Shown here: piece after piece, positions 24,561 to 38,233 of the stretch
How the letters are laid out: every line of letters begins with the position of its first letter
Numbering within the stretch: the stretch's first letter is position 1
Origin: Bostrychus sinensis
Lineage: Eukaryota > Chordata > Actinopteri > Gobiiformes > Eleotridae
Assembly: GCA_020698575.1 (NCBI GenBank)
Contig: CM036243.1
Coordinates: 15,243,903 to 15,307,902 of the forward strand
DNA length: 64,000 nt
Direction of reading: 5' to 3'
Notes under the pieces: model-generated
Database searches by the model: none
What the model saw: the letters and a program-made list of their open reading frames with translations, nothing else
Told to the model about the DNA's origin: nothing
Made by a program: the position numbers and the translations under genes

Positions 24561-27500
24561 GGATTTCATTTTACAGGGAGGAACTGCAATGCCTTGCTCG
24601 AACTTCGCAAGTAGTTGTTTGTTTTACCAGAATATAACTGAACATTAAACAAAAATAGACAGAACTGAAATGTGTAACCACTATACTATAATAATATAGA
24701 AGTTGACCAGCAGTAAATAAATGACTCAAAATTTTCCTCACTGCAGATGGCTCCCAAGCATTAGTCGCATTGATTTCAAAGAGTCCCTTTTTTGTCTCTG
24801 TAAGAACTAGTGTCACCTCTGCTTCTGCCGGGCTTTCATTTTCTTTTCAGTTCAGTTTTAATGGCTTCGGAGCACTTTAAGGTTAGCCTGTGCTTGCAAC
24901 TTCGCCGCTCACCTTTTTCTTTTTGTGGCATCAACGTCTAAGTGGCTCGAGTTGGAATGAGTGCAGTATGTGAGAGACACGCTGTGCTCATCAGTGTTAC
25001 TCTTCATGAACTGGCTAGTCGCACCAGAGGAGATGAGAGTTAATGCTATTGTTTGCTATGAATGAAAAAGCCCCAAAGCTCACATTTCCACAACAAAGCA
25101 GGGAAAAGTGTTTGATGGGCTCGCACTGTGCGGACCCTGTATCTACCTCCTAGGTGTTTTGGTATAAGGCCTTGTTTTTTTGTTCTCGTGCAGCGTGTGG
25201 TGGTGCTTCACAAACAAGAGGCTGACATTTTGAACGGCTTTACCTGCATCACAGTGTTCTTGACTTTATGTGCAACATCATTCATGTGTACATCAGATGC
25301 TCATTCAGAAAGTATAGTACTATATAGCTTACAATCACTACATTTCTACATTTGCAATGCCTTGATATCCATTAAGTATCAGGTAAAGCTCAAGGACCAC
25401 TTGGCTGGCAGGAAAAGTAAGCATTTAAAATCACACTGCAATATATAAAAAGTCTAGCCACAAAGTACTTGTATTTCACAATGGAAAAAGACTCCACTTA
25501 AAACTAATAATTTGTTCCTTTTTTGTTGCTTGTGAATGGACTTGTCTTATTTTGCAATAGAACAGAATCCTTAAAAAATAAAAATTGGATTGGTGTTCTG
25601 GATCCAGACAGAAAAAACATTTCTTCCTGGGCTCTGACTAACATTTATTTGGTCCCAAAACTGTCCCAAAAAAAGCTCACATTTTTCATACACAGATAAA
25701 TATGAATATGAAAATATGAAATATGGAGTGGTTATTAGTTTATCCCCCAATAGGAGACTCTGATACTTATGTAACCCACTGACATATATATTATTTAGCA
25801 CAAAGTAATATTGTTTTTATTTTACCATGTGGTCCAAAATCACTTCAGATCAAGATCACAGCTATTCTAAAACTAACCATGCATCTCCTGAAAGGTGCAG
25901 GCCTCCATTGTACATCTAAAAAATTGTTTGCATTTTCAACTATACCTTGAGTAGTATTAAGCTGCAGTAGCCATGGTTAATCTTTATACTCTATTTGTTG
26001 TGAGAATCAGAATTAACTTACTGGATGGTAGATCTCAGCTTAAAAACATAGTTTACACAATACATGACACAACAAAAACAGGACCATCAGCATAACAGCA
26101 GTGCTCGTTATGTAGCCACTTTGCTAAAGCTTCTAACTGCTCACTCTCTCGTTTCTCCGCCGCTAACAGGGCATTTTGCAATTACATTTGGGCAACTTTG
26201 GGCCAGATTTATCAAAGGTTTGCATGGACGCTAAATGAATAAGATGTGCTAAAATTGGAGCAAACCCAGGCGCAGCTGAGGTTAGCGTCTCTCACAGGGG
26301 CTGAACAAACACAGTATTTGTATATTTATGTAATCAAAATCAGCACTGCATTTGACAGACAGTGAACAGGACTTTACCTTTCAGGGAAACTGAAGTCACG
26401 TGACTGTGGTCAGTGCCAGAATCGTATGAGGCAAGGATTTAACAGGGACAGACTACACAAAGTTAATAGAAGAAAGTGACATGCATTGCAGTGAAATTAT
26501 TATTCTAATAATTCTATTATTAAAGACAACTACAGTCAGTGTAGTGCTGTAAAAAGGCTGGACTCTCATTGACTTTTGCATTGCATCACTGTAGGGAAAG
26601 ATGCAGTCGGAGTTGCTCCCTTTATTTGTGCGTCTTATGCTTACGCAAAATTCTCATTTACATATCAGAGTTCGGCAGCAATTACTTGCACAGTTTCTCT
26701 TTCTATATTACATGCAACACGGCCACAAATAGCAGATGCTATTTTTCAATATACAGTCGCAATTCAGCACCCGTCTTTGTAAATATGGCCTTTTATGTCT
26801 GTTTTGAGAAATGCTGCATAGTCTGTGACAGACTACAGGCTGAGCACTGAGCAGTGACTCCCAGATTGGAGCGCGCCCAGTCCACTCGGGAAATCTCCTC
26901 TGAAACTTTCGCATGAGAACTCCACTCTGCTCATGCTGTCTCTCGAGGTCTTTGTGCAATGTAAATTAAATTTAAAGAGCTATTATGATTGAGGACAATT
27001 TAATGTTGCTCTGACACTGTGCCCAGCCACCTTTTATGCTGATACATTGTGGCTGGACAGAAGGGGCAAAGCCTTTAGGCCCGATGCTGTCGCAGGGGAA
27101 CCACTAATATTGAACTCGGGACGATAGCCTTGAGCCCTGACTTCTGCCCAGTCTTATAAAAACTGATCACAATCTGACCATTTTTTAAATATATTAAGAC
27201 TGTATAAAAACATACTTACTACTGCTTATTTTAGCAGACTTTATCCATTGTATGTCTTTGACAACCCATAAGTGTATTTCATAAAGGCTTTTGACAGCAT
27301 AAGAACATTGTTATCAAAGACAGCTTACAGTAATAGTTCTTGGAAGTGTTCTACTGTGTAAGCCAGTTCTTGTAACCTTGTTATGTCTGTTTGGGTCTGT
27401 ATACTTTCTTTCAACAGGATTAATAAAATTTCAGTAGCAGTGTTAGTGTAGAGGATGTTTCTTTTTTAGGATGTCTATAAATCTTTCCATCTAACTGCCA

Positions 27501-30500
27501 AAAGTCTGCATCTTAAAATGAGCACATAGCCACTGTCATTTTTGTTAACTGCAAACTGGGACAAAATAGGATCTACTTGAGGACAAAATCTAACTTGTCA
27601 CATATCATATCTGCATATTCTTTTTTATCTCAGCCATGCAGGAGATGTGACAATAGTAAGAGGACAGACTGGAGCGATCAATCAGGTGATGGCACATTCT
27701 TTCCCATCAGCAGTTGTTAGTGATAGAAGTGTATTAACATTGGTCTTAGACTGATGAGCTTGAGCTATGGTTATCTGATCAATACTGCGACGCCTTTAAT
27801 AACCCATGGTAACCAGACGATGCCATTTGTGCACAGCTGATTGCTTTAATAAATTCTTGTCTACCTGGCATTCCCTCTTTCTGGGTAAGTTTTAATTTTC
27901 TGGAAGCTATGGCTCCCATGGCAGGTGTCTTTTTTTTTTTTTCCAAACCTGGATAAATTAGTAAAGTTAGGTCAAAAACAATATGGAAATTATTGCCTGC
28001 TAGGAGGCGGCTGTTTTGCTGATCTGACCCCATAAAGGGAAAACTGAAAAAAATATTGAAAAGCTTTTTCAAAAGAATTATTAGTTGTATAATTTTATTA
28101 CAGTTACATCATTAATTAATGCAACTCAACATTTTGATAGATGGTGTAGAAATTCTGAGATACTAGTCAATATTCTGAGAAAACAAAGTTGTTTTTTTAG
28201 TTACTCTAGTATGGGTCAAAATTCCAAGCAAAACTTTACTTTCAGAGAGCGTTACAATATTTTGACTTACTGTTTATTTGTCCATTAGTGGTCTGCTACT
28301 CTCTTATGTACAAACAACTGTAAATATTACAAAGCATTTATTTACAAGATTGCCCCTAACTGACCTTTGAGGTTGCAGAGTCAAACCAAGGTCCTGTTGT
28401 CTTTGACTAAATGCTTGGAACAGTTAGTGTTTTTTCAAATGCATTTCCTAAGAAAATTTCCATGGTGAAAAGCTTAGCTCTGAAACAAAAACAATTTCAT
28501 CTTTCCCACTGAGTGTCAGTGTCTCAAGTAAAGGTGCTACTTTACAAGGAGCAGCATTCCTGTCATGTTTTTCTGATTTGACACTAAGTGGATTACGCAA
28601 GATTAAGTGTGACAAAAGAAAAGGCAAAAGAGGAATAAGACTCGACACGGCGCCACGATTGGTTTTGAACAACTACACTTCCTATGGTAATGTGATATAT
28701 AGCCTAGCATAAATCCTTAATTATGTCATGTGCCCATGGGGGCTTAGTCACATCACTTTAGATGTCCCATAATGCAGCTTTGCCTGTGATTCATGTATCC
28801 TTTTCATTTTTCCACTGTACGAACAATGCAAGTGTGCGCTCCGAAATGCAAGACAACTGATCCTGACTTGTCCCTCTTTGTCTCTAATGCAGATAGCGCA
28901 GTGTATGGCAAACAGCTGTTATTAGTCATGAGATGATTTATGTTCAGTGTGCATTCTGCAGACAAACAGTGCCCTGGAAAGCCAGTGAAGATATGATTAT
29001 ATGATGACCTTAAGCTATATGCTGTTTTCTGATGTTATTTATGAACTGCGCTGCACTGTTTCTTAGGATTGCGTGGTTTGAGTAGCACAAAGCACATCGG
29101 CAGCAAATGACCTCATCATTTGCTGAACCTCTAATTCAACTTCTAAAATGGCCACATATTGTTGTTGTAAATTGCTGCACTATGTGGACAAGGTAATGTA
29201 TTTCTCACATGGCATTTGTAGTTGAAGTAAAATAAGATAATAATTGCAGTGATTTTTGTGCTGCCTTCCATTTAAATAATTGGCTAATCATAAATCATAA
29301 CAAAAGAGCAGGAAATTGCCATTAAATTACCTGTCTGGAGCATTTGCAGGAAGATACCATAGGCCTGTAATAATGTCTAAATGAGTTTCCAAAAAATAAA
29401 CAAATAAATGAAAATATATTTGAATCAAAATGGCACCACCTTATTACTGTATTATACATGTCTTTAACATGTTCTTTGCTGCCTGTCATCTATACTGTTT
29501 ACCATATATATAGACAGACTGAATGAATGGGTAAGTAAACTCTTTTTACATAAAGATAATTTTGTGTACATCAGACTATCAACAGTTATTTTTTTATATT
29601 CAGATGACTAAATGTCTGCCTTCCTGCTCCTCTTAGATGTTTAGCATCAGTGGAGTTGGGACTCGATTTATTGAAACAGTTTTTGTTCTCCATTTGATAT
29701 TTCAGCACTTTTAACATTTACAAGACTGAGGTCTTATAAGGTCACAATGTGCTGCATTTATGAACTTCCAATAGACACAAAATCTTGCAGAGGCCAGGTT
29801 ACCTGCTCTGGGAGCCATCAATGTCTAGTTGTGGGTTTATGAACCAGGTGAGCTACCGGTCCAGCCATATGAAATGGATCAGCAGACATCCTGCTGTGCC
29901 AATAAAGGCCTGGATACATGTACGCGCAGAGCAGCTCATAATTTTCAATTTTTCCCTCCTCTTTTTCACTGATGGAGAGACCCTCTCTAGCCATCTTTTG
30001 TCTATTAAAATTTATCATCCATAGAGCCACTGTAATGGATGGTGAGGGGAGCACATAGGACTCAGTGGCAGCTTATTTCAAAGTGAAAATTGACTCTTTG
30101 TACCCACTGATGGATATTTTAAAGAGGGATCTTAAACTGCACTGAGAAGGCTCAGTTCATAGATGGAGCAGAAACCACAGCCTTACAAAATACTTTCCTT
30201 TTTTTTTTTTTTTTTTTTTTAACCAAAATTGAATTTATTCTGCTTCCAATGCTGGACTTGAATTTGTGGCTTCACCTCTCAATCAACTAAAACTCATATG
30301 AGACTGAGAGCCAAACTTCAAGAAAGATTTCTGAAATACCTCTTGAAGCCAGTCCTATGTGGAAGCGTTTGTATGAATGAATGTTACTGTGGGCAGAGGC
30401 TATTTTTTTTTTTTTTTTTAGGAAAGCACTGGGTCGCAGGTGTTCCAGCTGACAGACAAGCCAAATTAATTATATGGTATAGATATAGATATACCCCAGG

Positions 30501-30709
30501 CTCCTTTAATAAGTTTCTATATAAAATACTGAATTAATTGCATAACACATGGGTAAGTAGAGAACTGATGATCCAAACTTTAAATTTGAAAACTATTGTA
30601 ATTTACTCTACTGATCAATAGATGGTTATGTACATCTTATTCACAAGAGCCAGTTGGTGTCAAACAGCTGTGTTTCCTTGCAACATTAAGTCAATTTGAA
30701 GGAAACTTC

Positions 30710-31020
30710 AAATTTATTCTGAATCAAATCGAGATTCTTATTTTTGTATTGAATAGATTCAAAACACTCCAAAATCTTTCATTTATTTTTTTTGTAACAT
30801 AGATATCAAAAGATTACAAGAACCAGAGAAATAAATGTTTGGAGTAAATGTTATCTTTTGTTTACATAGTCTTCATTACATAATCTTAAGCTCCATCAAT
30901 GGCACCATCCACCTGATTCCAATCAAATAATGATTCTGAAGTTTTGAATTAAAAATAGATTCTGAATTATATCATGACCCCAAGAATCAGAATCAGATCA
31001 GCAGTCATGAAAAGATTCAC
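30710..31020. repeat. Degenerate 'gattcaaa/gaatcaga' repeat
   Basis: It is rich in diverged gaatc/gattc motifs (aatcaaatcgagattct; agattctgaattatatcatg; ccccaagaatcagaatcaga). This resembles a common fish DNA-transposon-derived repeat that ends in a run of gattcgattc. No ends are identifiable. Confidence 0.3.
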
Positions 31021-33409
31021 AACATAATAGCACACACAGTGGTACAATTTCCAATGGATGTAAGAATTTACAGTGTGCCACTGTCCATAGGTGTTTAACT
31101 ACCTATGACCTCAAAAAGAAGGCCAAAATCATAGACCAAAGTTAAATTGTGTAAGCTCTGTTGTATGCCTTCTGACTGAAATATTAATGCCTTCTATGGT
31201 CTGCCAAATGCTAATGTTTAAATTCTGATGATAACCTCTGTTAAAAACAAATAAGACCATTTCAGAAGAGATTTCCACTGATTTCCTTTCCGACTGAAAG
31301 CATTCCTCCACAAGTAGCCAGCCCCAAATCCATAGTATTAGTTTTATAGATCTGACCACTGGTGTAACAGGGCATCCTGAAAGCTTAGATTGATTGGACA
31401 TATTGACTTCTCTTCCACTTCCACACTCCAACCTGTTCATCGGCCGCCCGGCTAATACGCCAAACCGCGGGTGTAACTCTTTTTCCTGTGGCTCATCAAT
31501 TCAACGACCTCTTTATAAAAGGGTAAATTAAACCACGTCCCGGAGCCATTTTAGCTCACCGACAGCAGGTTAATGGCTCATCAAGAGTCTGTTCTCTGTC
31601 CTGAAACCAATCCTCCTCATCCTCGAGCCCATACCCATCTTTATATGTCTCCCATTGATGACTTTGGGGTCCTCAAGAGTGTTTAAACACACATTTCGGA
31701 GAATAGATTCCACTTTGAAAATTCACCTTTCGCCAGCTGGAATACTCATGTTTTGGTTGCAGGGTTGAATTAACGTGAGGGAAAGCCATGGTGAGTAGAC
31801 GCCACAAACAAAAGAAGTGTGTTTTCTGACTTCATCTTGGCAGAACTGTCCAGTGGTTTGCAGTCAGAGGTGTGGGATTATCAGAAGCTGCTGCAGCAGT
31901 AATGAAGGCTATCTCCCACAAGGCATTCCCGGCCATATGCTCTTGATTGGTTCTAGGTGAAACAGAAAGAGCAAAAAAAAAAAAAAAAAAACAAGATCAT
32001 GGACTCCTGAAAGAGCCAAGACCACAGCAGCCTTGGGTTTGCACATTTTGCACAAACTGTAAAATTACATTCAGCAAAAAACTTCCAGGTGAATTAGAAA
32101 GAGGTTCTTCTTAGAAACATAGCTCTTTGTATTGTTTTGTTTTTTTGTTTTGTTTTTTTGTATTTTTATTTAGTTACAATTAGGTTCTTGTTCACTATAC
32201 ACAAATAGTATTACAAGCATTTATTTGTTTTAATTGTGATAATAATGACTGTATTATTCATATTTTATGACATTAAATTTTGTTTTATTCTTTCTTTAAC
32301 AGTAAATCATCACAAATAAAATAAAGAAATGCTTGAAAATCTGCTTGTGAGTACGGAATCTATATAGCTAATATATTTGTTTTACTTCTTAAATTGAAAA
32401 TAATTTAATTTTTTGGCAATATTTCAATTTGAATTTCTAAGTCTGATAGGGGTCTTCAGCTTCTTATTTGATATTTTCCTGGGCAAACACTAAACCTTTT
32501 AGGATTTTTTGTGATATTTACACCAAAGTCCATGGCAAATTGGCTCTGGTTTGTCTGTATGAAAAAAAAAGGAACATGCAGTACCATCTTTGCTCAGTTA
32601 GGAAGCCATGTTGGATCCTCTTCACATGCAGTAGGAGTAGTCATCTCCCCTGTGCTCACAGCCCCTGGAGTAATTTCCAGAACTACTGTGGTAATCACTG
32701 AGAATTTGCATTTGTTAATCCAACCAAGAACCAACCAAAACACGTGATCGGCCAACGCATTCTTAAACCAATTCCTTTACATTACAGAATATATAGTTAT
32801 TTTTGACTTAGTATTTGAAAGTAGAACAATAGTGCTATGTGATAGGACTGTGAATAAATGAACTCCTTCCAAGATGAATTGCAAATGCAAAAGTGAAACA
32901 AATCTCCAAGGAGCTGCTCCACAGCCTTGTCTCTCCTTCCCTGAGGTAGAAAGCCCTAGTTTGAGTGTTCACTTACATCATCAAAGGACCCCTCCGTCTC
33001 ATGTAATATTAACATGTGCTAAATCAGTGGCAAACAGCAGCAGCAATGTTTACACAGCATTAGCACAGGCTTGCGAAGCCACATAGAGCAGGGACTGCCT
33101 TTGTGTTCAAAGATTAGGTAGCTCTGACACCCATGGGAGCCAACAAGATTATTGAAAATACAGGCGCGCTGGTTTACAAGGTGACTAATTCAGTCGTGCC
33201 GCATGCGTCCTCTGCAGGAAATGCTCTGCAAATGATTCCATAAACTTAATAGACCCCCAGTTACAAAACGGTTATCCTCCTTTCTGACCTTGAGTGTGTG
33301 ATGCATCCCATAATAAAGTTCCACATTAACAAAGCAATGGCAAAGAAGTAGATTTGGCTGGAGAATGGTTTTGACACAAGTTTAAATCTAATAATTAAGC
33401 TTGGAAAGC

Positions 33410-33565
33410 ATGGTGGGAGAGTGGTTAGCGCTCCCGCCTCTTAACAAGAAGGTTGTGGGTTTGATCCTCACGTTGGCTGACACTTGATGTCTCTGAGTGG
33501 AGTCTGCATGTCCTCCCTAAAGACATTGCCTCTGAATGAGTGTGAGAGGGGTAATGGTTGTGTGT
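33410..33565 (+). repeat. tRNA-derived SINE fragment
   Basis: The A-box-like gtggttagcgctcccgcctc (about 33421) and B-box-like gtgggtttgatcctcac (about 33455) are tRNA-type promoter elements at the correct spacing. The downstream agtctgcatgtcctcccta is a common SINE body in fish. It sits next to unique AT-rich sequence and shows no clear duplication. It is not a functional tRNA: no acceptor stem or anticodon arm can be folded. Confidence 0.6.
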
Positions 33566-34860
33566 CGGTCTATGTATACTGTACATGTAGAGCATAGTCT
33601 TTAGTCTAATTTCTCCAAGTAATTAGTCAACCCATTCTTGTCTTAATCTACATGCAGAGCAGAGAGTCAAGTAGTCTGGATTTACCAGTAGCACTAAATG
33701 CAACTCGTCTGTATAGTCTTAATACTGTGCAATGTTTATTTATAGTCATATATTTATAGTCATACTGTCAATATCATCAGATTCTTCATATTCCGCCATC
33801 ACCATGTACATATGTATATAGCCCATTATTATTTATTTTATTTAAAATTTTGTTTATTTTTATAATGTTACATATTTTACTATTTTTAAATTTTTCTTGT
33901 AAATAATTTATATGGCACCTTTTTGTTTGTGATGCATGCTCACTTTATTTTCATGCTTTCTGCACTTTATTCTGTATTAAGAGCTGCTTGAACAAGTGAT
34001 TTTTTCCACTGTGAGATTAATAAAGTTCAATCTAATCTAATCTATGTTTGTATCGCTAAATGGTAATAAAGCTGGCTAATTTATACAGCAATCTTACAAA
34101 AAAGTATAAAGTGTAACAATTTTACTTTACAAAATGATACTTAACGATGTTGGTGCATGCGCCTCACGAAGCCCTATAAACATCACTCTTATGACACAAT
34201 AGACCAAAACAATAAAACACAAACTAGCCAGCAGTGGGGGGACTTAATGTGTGTCTTCATTGGTCTAAAAATGTGTGAGTACTGTTTGTCTCCAAACACT
34301 GGACTAATCTTGTTCCGTCTGGTTAGTAGTGAGTGCTGTTGAAGGCCTCTCTTAGCTCTCTCCGTGTACACTTGTATACAGTACATGCAGCAGTTGTCTG
34401 ATAAGGAATCACATTATACAGGAGTGCCACTCTGACTAGCACCACCCCCAATCGGATTCCAATAGTTGAGTTTTCTCGACCTGCATGGACACATAGTAAA
34501 TGTATGTCTCGAATTCTCAGACCTGTTTTTGAGTAGTGGGTTTCAGAGATATAGCTGGGGCAGTGAAATAATAAAAATAAATAAAAAGTAGCTCTTTTTG
34601 TACATTTCAGAAACTCACTATACTTCATGTCATCATAAATCATTGTGTTCAATGCGATGTAGACCACAAAAAAAGTAAATTTAGCTTAAGAAAAAATGGG
34701 GGACATTTATCTGTAAGCAGTTTGACTTTTGACATGGGTTTAAATCTAATAATCAAAACGCTTTTGAGGTGAAGTGGGCTGTCACCGTGAAGTCAAATCT
34801 GCTGGAAATTAAGTCCATTAATCACACAGCGCTTCATTTAGTTCTTTTCTATATTCGGTC

Positions 34861-34893
34861 TGTCTCTCTGTCTGTCTGTGTGTGTGTGTGTGT

Positions 34894-34926
<33 letters not shown>
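34861..34926 (+). repeat. (TCTG)n/(TG)n microsatellite
   Basis: A (tctg)n run leads into two long (tg)n tracts. It is a dinucleotide array likely to be length-polymorphic. Confidence 0.95.
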
Positions 34927-34929
<3 letters not shown>

Positions 34930-36254
34930 GAGCGATTAGAGAATGGGGGCTTCACTTGGCAAAAGAGTGAGAGAAAAAGAAAAAAAAATACTCTCTGGTG
35001 CAGAAGAAAAACCATCAATTCTCATTATGGAAAATAGATCATCTCTCCTAATTAGAGCCATGGCTTTTTACCACAGTACAAATGCCGTAGAACACAAGCT
35101 AGCAATGGCAGGCACCGCCCACCTCTGATTAATTAGCAGAGCAAATAAAAAGCTTAAAGGACTCTGCCCTACATAGCTTATTAAAGGTAATACCACAATA
35201 TACTGCAGGTCAGACCCCTTGGGAAAATATATGTACCATTTTCAACCATGTTATGATCTAGTGCTTATAAAACATTACTGCCCCTCTGCTAATTACATTT
35301 GTCTTGTTATTTAACAACCCTGCAAGCCACTGCAGATCATAATTTGCAGCGGATATATTCAATTACATAACATTTTCAAATAAGAAATATATACAAAAAT
35401 CAATTATATATCTATTATGAGACTCCTATCTAAGCAAGCAATAATGTTTCTCCTGAGCATAATATAGAACCTGTGCAATCTGTATAAACCAAAAAACACA
35501 AAATGACATTTGTACAATAATTATGAAACAATACTGGATATGGAAGATGAGGCTTCTTTCCGGTCAGATCTAGAATGATAGTTTAGAAAAGAGGTGGAAT
35601 TTGGCACCAACTAAAAGAGCACTAAAGATAATTGGAATCTTCTTTTTAGATGATTAAGGGTGTTGCAGATTTGGAGGGGGGTTACGATTATTACCTCAAT
35701 GGTTCCGGTGCCATTTTTTTTTTTTTTTTTTTTTCAATGCATGCCTGAAATTAGACACTTGTTGCCAATGGGGACAGCTACCAGAAGTTGAAAATTGGGT
35801 TGTGAAGGTGTTTACATCTAGATATAAAAATGACAGTGTTGGCCTCTTGAGTTGTTCAGTGATCACTCTACTGAGATGATTTTCAATTACAGTGTATCCT
35901 CTATGTTTCTTCCACCCTGCTATTATGGTGACTTTGGTTGATGGTTATCTATGTTGATTTTTCATACTTGAGCACACCTCACGTACAGTCAGACTTTAAG
36001 GTGTACTGTTGGTGGAAACCTGTTATGATGAGTTGATAAATGGGTGGGGAAAGTTGAGGTACATTTTGACTGAATGATAGGATATATGGGCACGGTATAG
36101 TACAAGTAACCCTTTAAAAAAGTTTAAAACATTGTTTAGAGATTGTCATTTTAGTTCTGCTACCCCACCATTGAGATGGTGGAGTTTTGGATTATGAACA
36201 AATGATGAACAAGGTCATCATAAAGGCTGAGTGCTTATAAATGCAATAATTGTA

Positions 36255-36365
36255 TCTTATATTTCCATACTATTAGGGCTGTACAGTTGATCAAATTTTA
36301 ATCATGAATACAACTTTGGATCCCAATGATTACTAAAACTATATTATCAAGAAAAAATAATGAAT
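36255..36365 (+). repeat. Partial 'tagggctgtac' interspersed repeat
   Basis: It begins attagggctgtacagttgat and continues with atcaaattttaatcatgaat, similar to the start of fish repeats that open with tagggctgtgcaattaat. Only one end is visible. Confidence 0.35.
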
Positions 36366-36779
36366 CAAATTGTGTTCTGAATGATGCTCATATTAGCTCC
36401 TCCCCTCTGCTTGATGACCAGATGGATGGGCCCTGGTTTGAGGAGGCAAACATGGAGCATGTGCATTCATTTACTCAAAAGCTTATGCAGCGAAAGTAAA
36501 GTGAATGTGTGTTTTCTTGTTGTAAAGGACTTCTCTACAGTCCTGCCAGAGCTATACACACACTTGTCTTTCCCCAAAACATTGCCCAAAACCTACAATA
36601 CAAAAGCCAAGGTTAATTTGAGAAACTATTGCTGTTTTGTGTTTTTCTTTTGTGTTTTGAGTAAATATTTGTTGTAACCGATAAAGAGACTGCAGTGTTT
36701 TGGTCCATTGTTTTGGAAAGTGGACCATACTGTAAGAACTACAAGGGGTTAAAAGTAGTATGATACAGCGCACACAGCT

Positions 36780-36915
36780 CAATGCTTCAACCCAGCCACA
36801 AGTGGTCATGAGCCAATTTTTGTGCTGGTCCCAAGCCCTGATAAATGGAGAGAATTGCGGCAGGAAGGGCATCCAGCACACAGTCCTTTGCAGAATCATA
36901 ATGAGAATCACTGCA
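36780..36915 (+). repeat. Copy of the 'GGAAGGGCATC' LINE/SINE-tail family
   Basis: It contains ggtcccaagccctgataaatgg (first and last parts), then gcaggaagggcatccagcac. Parallel copies are at about 59130-59245 (+), 45320-45470 (-) and 1972-2080 (-). It lies 34 bp upstream of the LINE's target-site duplication but outside that insertion. Confidence 0.55.
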
Positions 36916-36948
36916 TGCTGCAAGGCTGTGGGTAAAAAACGCCCCTTT

Positions 36949-38190
36949 AGGATAAGCTATAGTGAGCGATAGTCGAACCTCGGATTCAGGAGGAACAATG
37001 CGGTTTTTGCCCCGGTCGTGGAACAGTGGACCAGCTCTATACCCTCCATAGGGTGCTTGAGGGTTCGTGGGAGTTCGCCCAAGCTGTCCACATGTGCTTT
37101 ATGGATTTGGAGAAGGCGTTCGACCGTGTCCGGTATCCTGTGGGGGGTACTCTGGGAGTATGGGGTCCGGGGCCCTTTGCTAAGGGCTGTCCGGTCTCTG
37201 TATGACCGGAGCAGGAGTTTGGTCCGCATTGCCGGTTGTAAGTCGGACCTGTTCCCGGTGCATGTTGGACTCCGGCAGGGCTGGACAGAATTTCTAGGCG
37301 CAGCCAGGGGCTGGAGGGTGTCAGGTTTGGGAACCACAGGATTTCATCTCTGCATTTTGCGGATGATGTTGTCCTGTTGGCTTCATCAGGCCAAGACCTT
37401 CAGCATGCACTGGGGCGGTTTGCAGCCGAGTGTGAAGCGGCTGGGATGAGAATCAGCACCTCCAAATCCGAGGCCATGGTTCTCGACCGGAAAAGGGTGG
37501 TTTGCCCTCTCCAGGTTGGGGGGGAGTTTCTGCCTCAGGTGGAGGAGTTCAAGTATCTTGGGGTCTTGTTCACGAGTGAGGGAAGGATGGAACGTGAGAT
37601 TGACAGGCGGATCGGTGCAGCGTCTGCAGTAATGCGGTTGTTGTATCGGTCTGTCGTGGTGAAGAAGGAGCTGAGCCGAAAGGCAAAGCTCTCGATTTAC
37701 CGGTCGATCTACGTTCCTACTCTCACCTATGGTCATGAGCTTTGGGTCATGACCGAAAGGACAAGATCCCGGATACAAGCGGCCGAAATGAGTTTTCTCC
37801 GCAGGGTGGCTGGGCGCTCCCTTAGAGATAAGGTGAGGAGCTCAGTTACACGGGAGGAGCTCAGAGTAGAGCCGCTGCTCCTCCACATCGAGAGGAGTCA
37901 GTTGAGGTGGCTCGGGCATCTGTTCCGGATGCCTCCTGGTCGCCTTCCTGGGGAGGTGTTCCGGGCATGTCCCACCGGGAGGAGGCCCCGGGGAAGACCT
38001 AGGACACGCTGGAGGGACTATGTCTCACGGCTGGCCTGGGAACGCCTTGGGGTCCCCTCGGTAGAGCTGGAGGAAGTGTCTGTGGAGAGGGAAGTCTGGG
38101 CATCTCTGCTTAGACTGCTGCCCCCGCGACCCGGTCCCGGATAAAGCGGAAGAAGATGGATGGATGGATGGATGGATAGGATAAGCTATA
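36949..38190 (+). mobile_element. 5'-truncated LINE with perfect 13-bp TSD
   Basis: The insertion 36962-38177 is bounded by the identical 13-mer aggataagctata at 36949-36961 and 38178-38190. It ends in a (gatg/tgga)n tail, about 38155-38177, in the same orientation as its reverse-transcriptase reading frame. It is GC-rich against an AT-rich background. A variable-length perfect duplication, 5' truncation within the RT domain and a simple-repeat tail are hallmarks of target-primed reverse transcription. Clade assignment (RTE-like or L2-like) cannot be settled by eye. The perfect duplication suggests a fairly young insertion. Confidence 0.93.
36970..38144 (+). pseudogene. LINE reverse transcriptase, truncated and frameshifted
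   Basis: The sequence starts within the RT domain (EEQCGFCPGRGTVDQLYTL), includes the first catalytic motif FMDLEKAFDRV (about 37100-37128), and the active-site FADD at 37356-37367. It ends with a C-terminal region containing SQLRWLGHLFRM and RRPRGRPRTRWRDYV, then stops at 38142-38144. Two lesions break it: a small deletion after KAFDRV near 37128, and a larger one just after VGLRQG near 37283 that removes about a dozen residues normally between that motif and RISRRSQG and shifts the frame. From about 37285 to the stop one frame is open. It lacks the endonuclease and the N-terminal half, so it is inactive. Confidence 0.9.
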
Positions 38191-38233
38191 TTTCCCCTGG
38201 AGCAGAATAGGCAATCTGCTCTAGGGGAAATAT
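38188..38233. repeat. 19-bp-arm palindrome at the LINE target site
   Basis: The arms atatttcccctggagcaga (38188-38206) and tctgctctaggggaaatat (38215-38233) are reverse complements with one mismatch, around an 8-bp loop. Imperfect pairing continues outward (ataagct versus ggctttt). The left outer arm overlaps the LINE's 3' target duplication. Confidence 0.9.

Noticed and set aside
33410..33490. Possible tRNA gene
   Set aside because: A-box and B-box motifs are present, but the acceptor and anticodon stems do not fold; it is a SINE head.
34818..35018. Antisense frame rich in threonine-histidine repeats
   Set aside because: It is a translation of the (TG)n microsatellite.
38188..38233. microRNA hairpin
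   Set aside because: The arms are near-perfect but only 19 bp around an 8-bp loop, too short for a typical pre-miRNA, and the outer pairing is poor.
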